Shown here: piece by piece, positions 22,041 to 34,740 of the stretch
Numbering within the stretch: the first letter of the stretch is position 1
Layout of the letters: the number at the start of each line of letters is the position of its first letter
The notes under the pieces: generated by a model
What the model was told of the DNA's origin: nothing
Seen by the model: only the letters and a program-made list of their open reading frames with translations
Database searches by the model: none
Program-made: the position numbers and the translations under genes
Source: Torymus aiolomorphi
Lineage: Eukaryota > Arthropoda > Insecta > Hymenoptera > Torymidae
Reading direction: 5' to 3'
Assembly: GCA_036365515.1 (NCBI GenBank)
Contig: CM070876.1
Span: forward strand, 101,990,310-102,054,309
DNA: 64,000 nt

Positions 22041-22305
22041 AACTTGAGTTTGTAATTGTATTCACAATTTTACTCCCCATTGTCAAATGTAAAAATTGAA
22101 TTTTTTTTAAATTTTTTCAACCATTGTAAGTTAAGACTAGCGTGAGCTCATTCTGTTAATTATATTATTATATATTTTTTTAATAAAGCCTGAAGAGGTC
22201 GACAAACCCGTCGACGAAACGTTGCAACTACTTAACATCGTAGTCTATTTTCTTTCCTGCTCCCAACGGATCTGGTCAGAATTGACCAAAACAACAATTT
22301 TTAAA
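22041..22305 (+). mobile_element. 265-bp Penelope-derived insertion with 14-bp TSD
   Basis: The insert is flanked by AATAGTAAAGTAGT at 22027-22040 and again at 22306-22319, a 14-bp target-site duplication. It has no coding capacity but carries a hammerhead-like motif and the CCTGAAGAGG...CGAAACGTTGC signature of Penelope-like tails. It interrupts the zinc-knuckle reading frame and so is younger than that ORF. Confidence 0.75.
22188..22226 (+). ncRNA. Hammerhead-like ribozyme motif
   Basis: CTGAAGA (22190-22196), stem II GTCGAC/GTCGAC (22198-22203 with 22210-22215), GAAA (22216-22219), then C and GTT (22221-22223). Stem I is only GC/GC. Stem II differs in sequence from the other copies in the window but remains complementary, which supports a conserved structure. 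Confidence 0.55.
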
Positions 22306-22781
22306 AATAGTAAAGTAGTTTTCGAAAATGAAAATCAACCAAAAGATATGTTTGATAATCAAAAACTAAAAAAACATTTAGAGAATAAAAGTCATCTAAA
22401 AATATTTGATAATCAAGAACACCAAGAACAGCTTGACAAAAAAATCAACTAAAAGAAACTTTGGGTAATCAAGATCATAACGTAATAATCAATCTAAATA
22501 CAAATCCTAATAAAGTACACCAATTGCAGTTAGTTTTTAACTATCCTATCAAAGTAAAATCTAATAAAAACGTCAGAAAACTAAAATGGATATCTAATTA
22601 TAAAAAATATTTAAAAGAATTATCAAAAATTACAAAATTAAAATTAAAATCTAAAGGTTACTACAATAAATTTGCTATCAGAAAAAGGTTTAAAAAGGGA
22701 GACAAAACATGGCCTATTAAAGAACCAAATATGAATAAATTTCAAAAGGATCAGGATAATAAGAATTTTCAACGCTATTAA

Positions 22782-24763
22782 AATGAACAAAATAATATCT
22801 TAACAAATTATGAAAAACAAGCAAAGCAATATTATAACAAATAATAACATAACATTTTTGTTTTAGGATGTGGACAACATACTCAATATTAACATCTATC
22901 ATAATCTCTTCTTATTTTTCCAAATTTAATACAGGAATGGAGAATTATAATTGCAGCTGAACTTTTCCATTTGAAGTAAAACCATCCTACTTCTTGGTCA
23001 ACTAATATATAACCCTAGGGTGATTCAGATTTTACCAAATATATAATTTAAAATTATAACCACTTATCCGTTTGTCTGCAATTGTTCGTATCAACTTGTA
23101 AGAATTTTGTGAAAAGCAACTATATTTTCTAAGAAAGTTAATATTTTATAAAAATGCGATCGGAATAATATAAGTTTGAATAATGAAATTCTAAGAAATT
23201 TTTTACGAAGACAGCAAGAAGATTCATACATGAAAGATTTTTGAAGTAATGCTACGACTAACAATAACATCGTTGACAATTAAAAAAATATATACATTGT
23301 TCTTTTCTTTTTTAACAACAACAAACAAAAATATTGCGATTACATATTAAAATACCTCAGTTTTTGTTTGCTAATGAAACAAGCAAAAGTTTTATTTGTA
23401 AAAATTACGTGTTATTAAATAATAGAAATATTTAATTATTTAGTCACAAGGTAAAAAACATTTCTGGGATTAATTTAATAACTTATTATTCTATCTATCT
23501 TTGAATAAGAAAATATAGAACTAATCTAAAAGAAAACGAAACAAAACCATTCCTAAACCTTGCAACCCTAACAAACATAGATAAAAAAAATTTGAGTGTA
23601 ATTTTATGCAAAATCAGATTGTATTTGCCTACAAAAATTTTTCGCCTTCATAAAAGAAATTTTATGAATAGTTCAAGAACAAAAGAAAGAAAGAATTTAG
23701 GTAGCTGTACTCACATTGCTAAGATTAAATCGAATATAATGTATTGGAAGTGATCAGTTTCATCATATACTAACATGATCATCCTACAAGATACACTATT
23801 CGGCACTGTATTGAGTAAAGCAATTTTCTACTCTAACGCACTGCATACTCTCTAATGCAAATATGTGAATGCTACTCATGCTAGAAAAAAATCTTGAGTT
23901 TTAAAATGAACTTTTAAAACGGCTGAGATTTTCAAAGAAAGGTAATACAATGATGCATAAGAGCAATAACAAGTCAAAATTAACAAAAATCACTCCGTCC
24001 TATTAACCTTCCTTTTTTATCAAAAATACTTACCAATATAATTAAATTTTTCTTTTGGAAATAATTATAATTTTTCTCAGTATACGGTTGAAAAATATTT
24101 TTTTTATAATGATAATATCAAAAACCCTTTAATGTTATTCTACTTAAACAAAGAGGAAAAAATAATATATCTTTTGCCAAATATCTCAGCAGGGAGGGAA
24201 GTGAATGATCACTTGAATCATTCCCTATATTTCTCCTCACCTTTTATTTATTACAAAATTATTTAATACACACATTATTTCTAAACTCAGTTAATCAATG
24301 ACTTTAATTTATGTAAAACCAGCAAAACAAAATTTATTATACATTAGCGTAATAAAATAATTTAATTGTCGAAATGCGATGTTCAAACAAGATATTACAT
24401 ATCTCTATACAAATTCTAATGCATAACGTATGCTATATTTATTACGTAACGTTTTATTAACCAATTGTTATATAAAATTAAAACCGTAGGTTAAGTGTAG
24501 TCTAGTGTTAGGAACAAAAATAAATGATTTACTTTATAGAAATTTATAGACGATACGAAATTTTGTTTAAATTTATTGAATTTTTATTATTGTTTTTGTT
24601 ATTGTTTATATATATAAATTTTTAGTATGGATTTAATGATATGAATTTTTATTATTGTTTTTATTATTTGAATTGTTAGTATTATTGAACCTTTTGTAAC
24701 AAGAAATTACTGATGGTTCAACTATTCCTATAATTGTTGAATCTCTACGATATTCAACAGTCT
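22782..24763. other. AT-rich non-coding part of the LTR element
   Basis: Nearly 2 kb with no ORF of note, where pol would be expected in an autonomous element. No RT, integrase or protease motif is visible in any frame. Confidence 0.5.
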
Positions 24764-24774
24764 AAGGGGGGAGG
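24764..24774 (+). promoter_or_regulatory. Polypurine tract
   Basis: AAGGGGGGAGG lies directly before a TGTTACGTCCG LTR start. In an LTR element this is the site of plus-strand DNA priming. Confidence 0.65.
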
Positions 24775-25642
24775 TGTTACGTCCGTGACGTATCCCTAAA
24801 TTACATTTAATATTCATATTCTCATCAGTAATTTCTTGATCCACAAAATTATGTGATTGCAAATTTATTGACACCCACGTATCAACTAGCATAGAGAAAA
24901 AAATTTCAACACAGAGAAATTGTAAACATTCTTGTACGAAATGAACCAGAATTTTAAACGAACCATATTGAAATTATTTAAAAATTTCTCAAAACATTTC
25001 ATGAAAGACGTTGTTGTATTTATAGTTAACTTTCCATCTTATATTTCGACAACTATGCACTTTTAACTGTACGACCTCGCGACACTTCAAGTCCCCGAGT
25101 GTCTCGATCGATATTGATTAGTGGAAAATTGAGAATTGATTTTTGTCCCCGCTATTTACTGCACTCAATGTGTATTGCACACGCACCCCCTGAGTGCACC
25201 GATTTGATGTACACAGTAGTAGAAAACAGCTCTCGATTCTTGCTTATTTTTGACAAATCTCTCTGAAAGATAGGAACGCTTTTCTCGTCAATCGCTCGTC
25301 GCAATGCCCGCCGCAATTAAAACTGCAAAAGACTCGGGGCGCCAAATACTCAGCGCTACTCGCATCGATGCTGTAAATCAAGCTTTGGGCGCGTGTGGCG
25401 AAAAATCAACTCACGAGGCTAGTGCGCGCGATAAATCAGCTTTGTCCTCGGCGGTGGCGCTCCACAGGTGCGAAAAAATACGCCGCGGACTCCAAGTTTT
25501 CGAAACTGCAGCAGCACTGCAGGTGCGCGCACTATCGAAGACTGCAGCACCATGAATAATTTTAACGAGATTTTTATCGCCCGGCGCGGGCCTTTAACCC
25601 CGCGGACAATGACCGCGAAAAAACTGGGAGCGCATGTTAATA
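24775..25642 (+). mobile_element. Candidate 3' LTR start and following sequence
   Basis: It begins TGTTACGTCCGTGACG, right after a polypurine tract. Only the first eleven bases match the LTR at 18413, so either the element is chimeric or the two LTRs belong to different families. The right end of this LTR was not located. A short open frame (25304-25555) has no recognised domain. Confidence 0.45.
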
Positions 25643-25810
25643 GTACATTTTGACACTGGTGCGGAATGTGACGATTTACTCGCTTCGCTCGTGCGAAAAA
25701 CGTCACACGAAGTAAATAATCAACTTCCGCACTCGTTTCGAACGGTATTTTATACCACGAGAGCCGAAAAATCATACCAAAGTTGTGATTTTGAGGTTAG
25801 AGTGGTATAA
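25643..25810. mobile_element. Short foldback element, family A copy 2
   Basis: It shares with 4562-4745 the start (ACATTTTGACACTGGTGCGG), the CGCTTCGCTCGTGCG turn and the tail TTTCGAACGGTATTTTATAC through GAGGTTAGAGTGGTATAAA. The palindromic arms are partly rearranged. Confidence 0.7.
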
Positions 25811-26010
25811 ACATCTTTTATAGCACAGTGTGACCTAAGCCCGCACTTAAGTCACGCCTATCCGTGCGATAAGTAGCCCATTATTGCACCGTGTATATCG
25901 CACTCCCTACGCTCACGCGCTAACCTCACGGTGCAAAAAAGGGCCGCTTAGCGCATGGATAGGCGTGACATCGGGCTTAGGTTAGGCTATGCTATAAAAT
26001 ATTGTACGAT
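25808..26010. mobile_element. Foldback with CCTAAGCCCG...CACGCCTATCC arms
   Basis: CCTAAGCCCG and GTCACGCCTATCCGTGCG (about 25829-25870) pair with about 25953-25983 around a 90-base turn. The outer TTTATAGCA/TGCTATAAA bases extend the arms. It abuts family A copy 2. Confidence 0.6.
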
Positions 26011-26307
26011 ACTAGAGTCTTAAGTAGCCCATTACACGGCTACTAAGGCACATTTATCGTAATGTACTATTACATTTACTTTCTCCTCCGCTCTTTAATT
26101 GTGTGTTTTACAAGTCAATCCAATACTCCGTTCAATTATTAAATCTCGATCTTTGTGCTGCTCGGCCGGGAGTTCGCGCAATAAAAATCTGTTTACATTT
26201 GAAACGCTCTCTCGCTCTCTCTTTCTTCGAACGGCCGAGTTAATGAAGAATCGCGGAAATAAAAGGGGGAAAAATGAGAAATCGCAGGTCCGAAGACTGA
26301 AAATCGA
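26011..26307. other. Intergenic DNA
   Basis: Nothing recognised. The open frame at 26099-26377 has no domain. Confidence 0.4.
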
Positions 26308-26350
26308 TTTTCAAAAAATCGCTGAAAATCGATTTTCAAAAAATCGTCAC
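26305..26350. repeat. Two-copy 21-bp tandem repeat
   Basis: GAAAATCGATTTTCAAAAAA-TCG is repeated twice. Each copy contains the palindrome GAAAATCGATTTTC. Confidence 0.8.
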
Positions 26351-26507
26351 TTAATTGGTTGTTTCGAGAGACTATAAATAGTTAATTTAAAATTTTTATA
26401 AATTCATAATGTATTAAATAATCATACTACTTTTTAAAAATATATTGCTGATATATTACTGATTATATCACTGGAATGAAACACGACATTAAAAGTGACA
26501 TTACATT

Positions 26508-26543
26508 TTGTGTGTGTGTGTGTGTGTGTGCGTGTGTGTGTGT
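26508..26543. repeat. (TG)n microsatellite
   Basis: About 36 bases of TG. Confidence 0.9.
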
Positions 26544-26712
26544 AAACAAGTTTCAAGAAGTGATGACTTAATATATTATGAATATACAAATTTTGAATTG
26601 TATTTATGCTTTAATGTTGAATTAAAAATGGCTAGATACTTACAAATTGTTTACGGCTTCCTTTCTTGCAATATATTGTATTTAAGGTGATGTGAAATAC
26701 CGACATAATTTC

Positions 26713-27000
26713 CAAACATGGATATCTCATGAAAATACCAATAGAATTGTCCAAAAAAAAATCTGAGTATAGTATTAACATATACGGAGCGCTTGACGTT
26801 CGTGTTTTTCCAAAAAAATGATGAGAATTTATTTAATTAAATAAAAACGGTACTGTCGGTAAGTAGGAATCTGCAATTAAGCTACTTTTCAAACATGGAT
26901 ATCTCATGAAAATACCAATAGAATCACCCAAAAAAAAATCTGAATATAGTGTTTACGTGTACGGAGCGCTTGACGTTCGTCTTTTTCCAAATAAACTTTT
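26713..27000. repeat. Direct duplication of ~110 bp
   Basis: AAACATGGATATCTCATGAA... through GGAGCGCTTGACGTTCGT occurs near 26715 and 26890, about 175 bp apart, with a few substitutions. Confidence 0.8.
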
Positions 27001-27278
27001 AAATGTTGATTTAAAAAATATTGAAATTCACGGTTTCACATGGCCTTAAAGTAGACAAGCCATTTATTTTAGCCACACTATACACAGGAATCTAATGCAC
27101 TACTGATTGTAGGCGCCATAGTAGCAAAGAATTATATGTTAATATTGCTAATTTTCCCGTGCCACTTTCATGCCCGTTACTATACCGCCACCAAACCGAT
27201 ATAAACTATGTGGAACGATAAAACTTTCTGTCATTCGTCATAACAACATCAATATGCGACGTACAGCTTCGGCAATCT
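27001..27278. other. Transition into the satellite array
   Basis: Unique-looking sequence that gives way to recognisable monomer sequence at about 27279. Confidence 0.5.
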
Positions 27279-27874
27279 ATAGTACAGCGCTTCTGATGTT
27301 GCCTACGGCTGGCGAGCACGCTCGAGCGCAGAGCGTGCTCCCCACCCGTAGGCCTCAACCCGCAATTAGAATTCGATTGGTGGTTCATTTCATACGAAAA
27401 TGACTCTATCCTTGAATTCTGTATTTATTAGATTATTTTGATAAACAGCACTCATATCAACTCTTGATGATGGAAAAGATTTTTATTTCCAATAAATAAA
27501 TAAATAATTTGGGATTGCATATAGTGTATCCTGTGATAGGACGGTAATTTCTTTTCGAATAAATAAGTAAAACGGGATTAATTATTCAAATTTTTTAATT
27601 TTAGTAATGCCATATTATTATAAGTTTACTGAATTTGCCAGAATCCGGGCATTATTCATTTGTGGCATTCCAATTATTCAACCGGCAAACTGAGAAGGCA
27701 AGTCGCTGAGTGCGGCATTGATTTATTTCGACAACAAACAATCCTATTGACAAATAAATGATGATATTCATAATCACAGCGACCGTCTGTTCCAAGTGGA
27801 AAAGGTGTTTAGTCGCAGAACTGAAAATCTGCCTCGCTTTCCGTATCTGCCGGTAGTACAGCGCTTCTGATGTA

Positions 27875-27927
27875 GCCTACGGGTGGGGAGCACGCTCGAG
27901 CGCTAAGCGTGCTCCCCATCCGTAGGC
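27875..27927. repeat. Satellite hairpin, example with 22-bp arms
   Basis: Arm 27875-27896 (GCCTACGGGTGGGGAGCACG...) pairs with 27906-27927 around a nine-base loop, with one G-T-type mismatch. It shows the conserved hairpin of the monomer. Confidence 0.85.
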
Positions 27928-29070
27928 CTCAACTCGGAATTAGATGTCGATTGGAGGTTCATTTCATACGAAAATTATTCTATCCTTGAAACCTGTATTT
28001 ATTAGGTTAATTTGATAAACAACCTCAATATCAACTCTTGATGATGGAAAAGATTTTTTTTTGCAATAAATAAATAAATAATTTGTGATTGCATATAGCG
28101 TATTCTGTGATGGGACGGAGATTTCTTTTCGAATAAATAAGTAAATCGGGATTGATTATTCAAATTTTCTCATTGTAGTAATGCCAATTATTATAATCCT
28201 TAATTTGCTAGAATTCGGGAATTATTCATTCGTGGCATTTCAATTATTCACCCAGCAAACAGCGAAGGCAAGTCGCTGAGAGCGGCATTGATTTATTTCG
28301 ACAACAAACAATCCTATTGACATATAAATGAAGATATTCATCATCACAGCTGCCATCTGTTCCAAGTGGAAAAGGTGTTTAGTCGCAGAACTGAAAATCT
28401 GCCTCGCTTTCCGTATCCGCCGCTAGTCCCGCGCTTCTGATGTAGCCTGCGGCTGGGGAGCACGTTCAAGCGCTGAGCGTGCTCCCCACCCGTAGGCCTC
28501 AACCCGGAATTAGACGACGATTGCAGATTCATTTCATACGAAAATGATTCTATCCTTGAATCCTGTATTTATTAGGTTAATTTGATAAACAACCTTAACA
28601 TCAACTCTTGATGATGAAGAAGATTTTTATTTCCAATTAATAAATAATTTGGGATTGCATATAGCGTATTCTGTGATAGGACGGAGATTTCTTTTCGAAT
28701 AAATAAGTAAATCGGGATTAATTATTCAAATTTTTTAATTTTAGTAATGCCATATTATTATAAGTTTACTGAATTTGCCTGAATGCGGGAATTATTCATT
28801 TGTGGCATTCCAATTATTCAACCGGCAAACTGAGAAAGCAAGTCGCTGAGTGCGGCATTGATTTATTTCGACAACAAACAATCCTATTGACAAATAAATG
28901 ATGATATTCATAATCACAGCGACCGTCATTTCCAAGTGGAAAAGGTGTTTAGTCACAGAACTGAAAATCTGCCTCGCTTTCGGTATCCGCCGCTACTCCC
29001 GCGCTTCTGATGTAGCCTACGGCAAGGAAGCACCCTCGAGCGCTGAGCGTGCTCCCCACCCGTAGACCTC

Positions 29071-31347
29071 AACCCGGAATTAGACGTCGATTGGTGGTTC
29101 ATTTCATACGAAAATGATTCTCTCCTTGAATCCTGTATTTATTAGGTTAATTTGATAAACAACCTTAACATCAACTCTTGATGATGAAGAAGATTTTTAT
29201 TTCCAATTAATAAATAATTTGGGATTGCATATAGCGTATTCTGTGATAGGACGGAGATTTCTTTTCGAATAAATAAGTAAATCGGGATTAATTATTCAAA
29301 TTTTTTAATTTTAGTAATGCCATATTATTATAAGTTTACTGAATTGGCCTGAATGCGGGAATTATTCATTTGTGGCATTCCAATTATTCAACCGGCAAAC
29401 TGAGAAAGCAAGTCGCTGAGTGCGGCATTGATTTATTTCGACAACAAACAATCCTATTGACAAATAAATGATGATATTCATAATCACAGCGACCGTCATT
29501 TCCAAGTGGAAAAGGTGTTTAGTCACAGAACTGAAAATCTGCCTCGCTTTCGGTATCCGCCGCTACTCCCGCGCTTCTGATGTAGCCTACGGCAAGGAAG
29601 CACCCTCGAGCGCTGAGCGTGCTCCCCACCCGTAGACCTCAACCCGGAATTAGACGTCGATTGGTGGTTCATTTCATACGAAAATGATTCTCTCTTGAAT
29701 TCTGTATTTATTAAATTAATTTGATAAGCAACCTTAATATCAACTCTTGATGATGGAAAAGATTTTTTTTGCAATAAATAAATAAATAATTTGTGATTGC
29801 ATATAGCGTATTCTGTGATGGGACGGAGATTTCTTTTCGAATAAATAAGTAAATCGGGATTGATTATTCAAATTTTCTCATTGTAGTAATGCCAATTATT
29901 ATAATCCTTAATTTGCTAGAATTCGGGAATTATTCATTCGTGGCATTTCAATTATTCACCCGGCAAACAGCGAAGGCAAGTCGCTGAGAGCGGCATTGAT
30001 TTATTTCGACAACAAACAATCCTATTGACAAATAAATGATGATATTCATAATCACAGCGACCGTCATTTCCAAGTGGAAAAGGTGTTTAGTCACAGAACT
30101 GAAAATCTGCCTCGCTTTCGGTATCCGCCGCTACTCCCGCGCTTCTGATGTAGCCTACGGCAAGGAAGCACCCTCGAGCGCTGAGCGTGCTCCCCACCCG
30201 TAGACCTCAACCCGGAATTAGACGTCGATTGGTGGTTCATTTCATACGAAAATGATTCTCTCCTTGAATCCTGTATTTATTAGGTTAATTTGATAAACAA
30301 CCTTAACATCAACTCTTGATGATGAAGAAGATTTTTATTTCCAATTAATAAATAATTTGGGATTGCATATAGCGTATTCTGTGATAGGACGGAGATTTCT
30401 TTTCGAATAAATAAGTAAATCGGGATTAATTATTCAAATTTTTTAATTTTAGTAATGCCATATTATTATAAGTTTACTGAATTGGCCTGAATGCGGGAAT
30501 TATTCATTTGTGGCATTCCAATTATTCAACCGGCAAACTGAGAAAGCAAGTCGCTGAGTGCGGCATTGATTTATTTCGACAACAAACAATCCTATTGACA
30601 AATAAATGATGATATTCATAATCACAGCGACCGTCATTTCCAAGTGGAAAAGGTGTTTAGTCACAGAACTGAAAATCTGCCTCGCTTTCGGTATCCGCCG
30701 CTACTCCCGCGCTTCTGATGTAGCCTACGGCAAGGAAGCACCCTCGAGCGCTGAGCGTGCTCCCCACCCGTAGACCTCAACCCGGAATTAGACGTCGATT
30801 GGTGGTTCATTTCATACGAAAATGATTCTCTCTTGAATTCTGTATTTATTAAATTAATTTGATAAGCAACCTTAATATCAACTCTTGATGATGGAAAAGA
30901 TTTTTTTTTGCAATAAATAAATAAATAATTTGTGATTGCATATAGCGTATTCTGTGATGGGACGGAGATTTCTTTTCGAATAAATAAGTAAATCGGGATT
31001 GATTATTCAAATTTTCTCATTGTAGTAATGCCAATTATTATAATCCTTAATTTGCTAGAATTCGGGAATTATTCATTCGTGGCATTTCAATTATTCACCC
31101 GGCAAACAGCGAAGGCAAGTCGCTGAGAGCGGCATTGATTTATTTCGACAACAAACAATCCTATTGACAAATAAATGATGATATTCATAATCACAGCGAC
31201 CGTCATTTCCAAGTGGAAAAGGTGTTTAGTCACAGAACTGAAAATCTGCCTCGCTTTCGGTATCCGCCGCTACTCCCGCGCTTCTGATGTAGCCTACGGC
31301 AAGGAAGCACCCTCGAGCGCTGAGCGTGCTCCCCACCCGTAGACCTC
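29071..31347. repeat. Two-monomer higher-order repeat (A-B-A-B) in the array
   Basis: Using AACCCGG as a phase mark, units start at 29071 (A), 29641 (B), 30209 (A), 30779 (B) and 31348 (next type). A and B differ at diagnostic sites: A has GATGAAGAAGATTTTTATTTCC and GAATTGGCC, while B has a long T run before GCAATAAATAAA. A resembles the next A, and B the next B, more than A resembles B. Confidence 0.85.
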
Positions 31348-34300
31348 AACCCGGAATTAGACGACGATTGCAGATTCATTTCATACGAAAATGATTCTAT
31401 CCTTGAATCCTGTATTTATTAGGTTAATTTGATAAACAACCTTAACATCAACTCTTGATGATGAAGAAGATTTTTATTTCCAATTAATAAATAATTTGGG
31501 ATTGCATATAGCGTATTCTGTGATAGGACGGAGATTTCTTTTCGAATAAATAAGTAAATCGGGATTAATTATTCAAATTTTTTAATTTTAGTAATGCCAT
31601 ATTATTATAAGTTTACTGAATTTGCCTGAATGCGGGAATTATTCATTTGTGGCATTCCAATTATTCAACCGGCAAACTGAGAAAGCAAGTCGCTGAGTGC
31701 GGCATTGATTTATTTCGACAACAAACAATCCTATTGACAAATAAATGATGATATTCATAATCACAGCGACCGTCATTTCCAAGTGGAAAAGGTGTTTAGT
31801 CACAGAACTGAAAATCTGCCTCGCTTTCGGTATCCGCCGCTACTCCCGCGCTTCTGATGTAGCCTACGGCAAGGAAGCACCCTCGAGCGCTGAGCGTGCT
31901 CCCCACCCGTAGACCTCAACCCGGAATTAGACGTCGATTGGTGGTTCATTTCATACGAAAATGATTCTCTCTTGAATTCTGTATTTATTAAATTAATTTG
32001 ATAAGCAACCTTAATATCAACTCTTGATGATGGGAAAGATTTTTATTTCCAATAAATAAATCAATAATTTGGGATTGCATATAGTGTATCCTGTGATAGG
32101 ACGGTAATTTCTTTTCGAATAAATAAGTAAATCGGAATTGATTATTCAAATTTTCTAATTGTAGTAATGCCATATTATTATAATACTTAATTTGCCAGAA
32201 TTCGGGAATTATTCATTTGTGGCATTTCAATTATTCACCCGGCAAACAGCGAAACAAGTCACTGAGGGCGGCATCGATTTATTTCGACAACAAACAATCC
32301 TATTGACAAATAATTGAAGATATTCATAATCACAGCTGCCTTCTGTTCCAAGTGGAAAAGGTGTTTAGTCGCAGAACTGAAAATCTGCCTGGCATTCCGT
32401 ATCCGCCGCTAGTCCCGCGCTTCTCATGTAGCCTACGGCTGCCGAGCACGCTCGAGCGCTGAGCGTGCTCCCCACCCGCAGGCCTCAACCCGAAATTAGA
32501 CGTCGATTGGAGGTTCATTTCATACGAAAACGACTCTGTCCTTGAATTCTGTATTTATTAGGTTAATTTGATAAACGACCTCAATATCATCTCTTGATGA
32601 TGGAAAAGATTTTAATTTCCAATAAATAAATAATTTGCTAGTGCATGTCGCGTATCCTGCGATAGGACGGAGGCTTCTTTTCGAATAAATAAGTAAATCG
32701 GGATTGATTATTCAAATTTTGTAATTGTAGTAATGCCATATTATTCTAAGTTTACTTAATTTGCCAGAATACGGGAATTATTCATTCGTGGCATTTCAAT
32801 TATTCCGCCGGCAAACTGCGAAGGCAAGCCGCTGAGAGCAGCATTGATTTATTTCGACAATAAACAATCCTGTTGACAAATAAATGAAGATATTCATAAT
32901 CACAGTTGCCGTCTGGTCCAAGTGGAACTGGTGTTTAGTCGCAGAACTGAAAATCTGCCTCGCTTTCCGTATCCGCCGCTAGTCCCGCGCTTCTGATGTA
33001 GCCTGCGGCTGGGGAGCACGCTCGAGCGCTGAGCGTGTTCCCCACCCGTAGGCCTCAACCCGGAATTAGACGTCGATTGGAGGTTCATTTCATACGAAAA
33101 TGATTCTATCCTTGAATCCTGTATTTATTAGGTTAATTTGATAAACAACCTTGGCATCAACTCTTGATGATTGAAAAGATTTTTATTTCCAATAAATAAA
33201 TCAATAATTTGGGATTGCATATAGCGTATTCTGTGATAGGCCGGAGATTTCTTTTCGAATAAATTAGTAAATCGGGATTGATTATTCAAATTTTCTAATT
33301 GTAGTAATGTCATATTATTATAATACTTAATTTGCCAGAATTCGGGAATTATTCATTTGTGGCATTTCAATTATTCACCCGGCAAACAGCGAAAGCAAGT
33401 CACTGAGAGCGGCATCGATTTATTTCGACAACAAACAATCCTATTGACAAATAATTGAAGATATTCAAAATCACAGCTGCCATCTGTTCCAAGTGGAAAA
33501 GGTGTTTAGTCGCAGAACTGAAAATCTGCCTCGCATTCCGTATCCGCCGCTAGTCCCGCGCTTCTCATGTAGCCTACGGCTGGGGTGCACGCTCGAGCGC
33601 TGAGCGTGCTCCCCACCCGCAGGCCTCAACCCGGAATTAGACGACGATTGGAGGTTCATTTCATACGATAATGATTCTATCCTTGAATCCTGTATTTATT
33701 AGGTTAATTTGATAAACAACCTTCATATAAAATCTTGATGATGGAAAAGATTTTTATTTCAAATAAATAAATAAATAATTTGGGATTGCATATAGCGTAT
33801 TCTGTGATAGGACGGAGATTTCTTTTCGAATAAATAAGTAAATCGGGATTGATTATTCAAATTTTCTCGTTGTAGTAATGCCATATTATTATAATCCTTA
33901 ATTTCCGAGAATTCGGGAATTATTCATTCGTGGCATCTCAATTATTCACCCGGCAAACAGCGAATGCAAGTCGCTGAGAGCGGCATTGATTTATTTCGAC
34001 AACAAGCAATCCTATTGACAAATAAATGAAGATATTCATAATCACAGCTGCCATCTGTTCCAAGTGGAAAAGATGTTTAGTCGCAGAACTGAAAATCTGC
34101 CTCGCTTTCCGTATCCGCCGGTAGTCCTGCGCTTCTGATGTAGCCTACGGCTACAACCCGAAATTAGACGTCGATTGGAGGTTCATTTTATACGAAAACG
34201 ATTCTATCCTTGAGTCCTGTATTTATTAGGTTAATTTGATAAACAACCTCAATATCAACTCTTGATGATGGAAAATATTTTAATTTCCAATACATAAATA

Positions 34301-34740
34301 AATAATTTGGCAGTGCATGTAGCGTATCCTGTGATAGGACGGAGGTTTCTTTTCGAATAATTAAGTAAATCGGGATTGTATATTCAAATTTTCTAATTCT
34401 AGTAATGCCCTATTATTCTAAGTTTACTTAATTTGCCAGAATACGGGAATTATTCATTCGTGGCATTTCAATTATTCCGCTGGCAAACTGCGAAGGCAAG
34501 TCGCTGAGGGCGGCACTGATTTATTTCGACAATAAACAATCCTGTTGACAAATAAATGAAGATATTCATAATCACAGTTGCCGTCTGGTCCAAGTGGAAC
34601 AGGTGTTTAATCACAGAACTGAAAATCTGCATCGCTTTCCGTATCCGCCGCTAGTCCCGCGCTTCTGATGTAGCCTGCGGCTGGGGAGCACGCTCGAGCG
34701 CTGAGCGTGTTCCCCACCCGTAGGCCTCAACCCGGAATTA
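30190..34740. repeat. Eight-monomer block, copy 1
   Basis: This ~4.55-kb block matches 37520-42070 almost exactly at an offset of 7330-7332 bp. The 2-bp change in offset comes from a T-run length difference near 30900/38231. The left junction falls in the hairpin region and the right junction near GAATTAGACG(A/T)CGATTG. Confidence 0.85.
34141..34165. repeat. Hairpin-deleted monomer, first copy
   Basis: AGCCTACGGCT is followed directly by ACAACCCGAAATTAG, so the whole hairpin (about 40 bp) is missing. The same deletion occurs near 36383 and 41473, in copies of the same monomer. Confidence 0.8.

Larger units (their letters stand above)
21676..22781 (+). pseudogene. C-terminal continuation of the zinc-knuckle ORF, interrupted
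   Basis: From 21676 the adjacent frame is open and continues the Asn/Glu-rich sequence (MNFNESNLKTHED) to 22040. An insertion (22041-22305) interrupts it there. The frame resumes at 22306 (SKVVFENENQPKD), shifts again at an A7 run (22438-22444) and ends at 22781 with a basic segment (YYNKFAIRKRFKKGDKTWP). The residues SKVV appear on both sides of the insertion because they lie in the target-site duplication. There are no enzymatic domains. With the upstream ORF it probably formed one protein of some 700 residues. Confidence 0.6.

Noticed and set aside
25304..25555. 83-residue ORF starting MPAAIKTAKDSGRQ
   Set aside because: It has a plausible ATG but no domain, no conserved neighbour and a short length. 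It lies in the probable LTR or its flank, so it was not called a gene.
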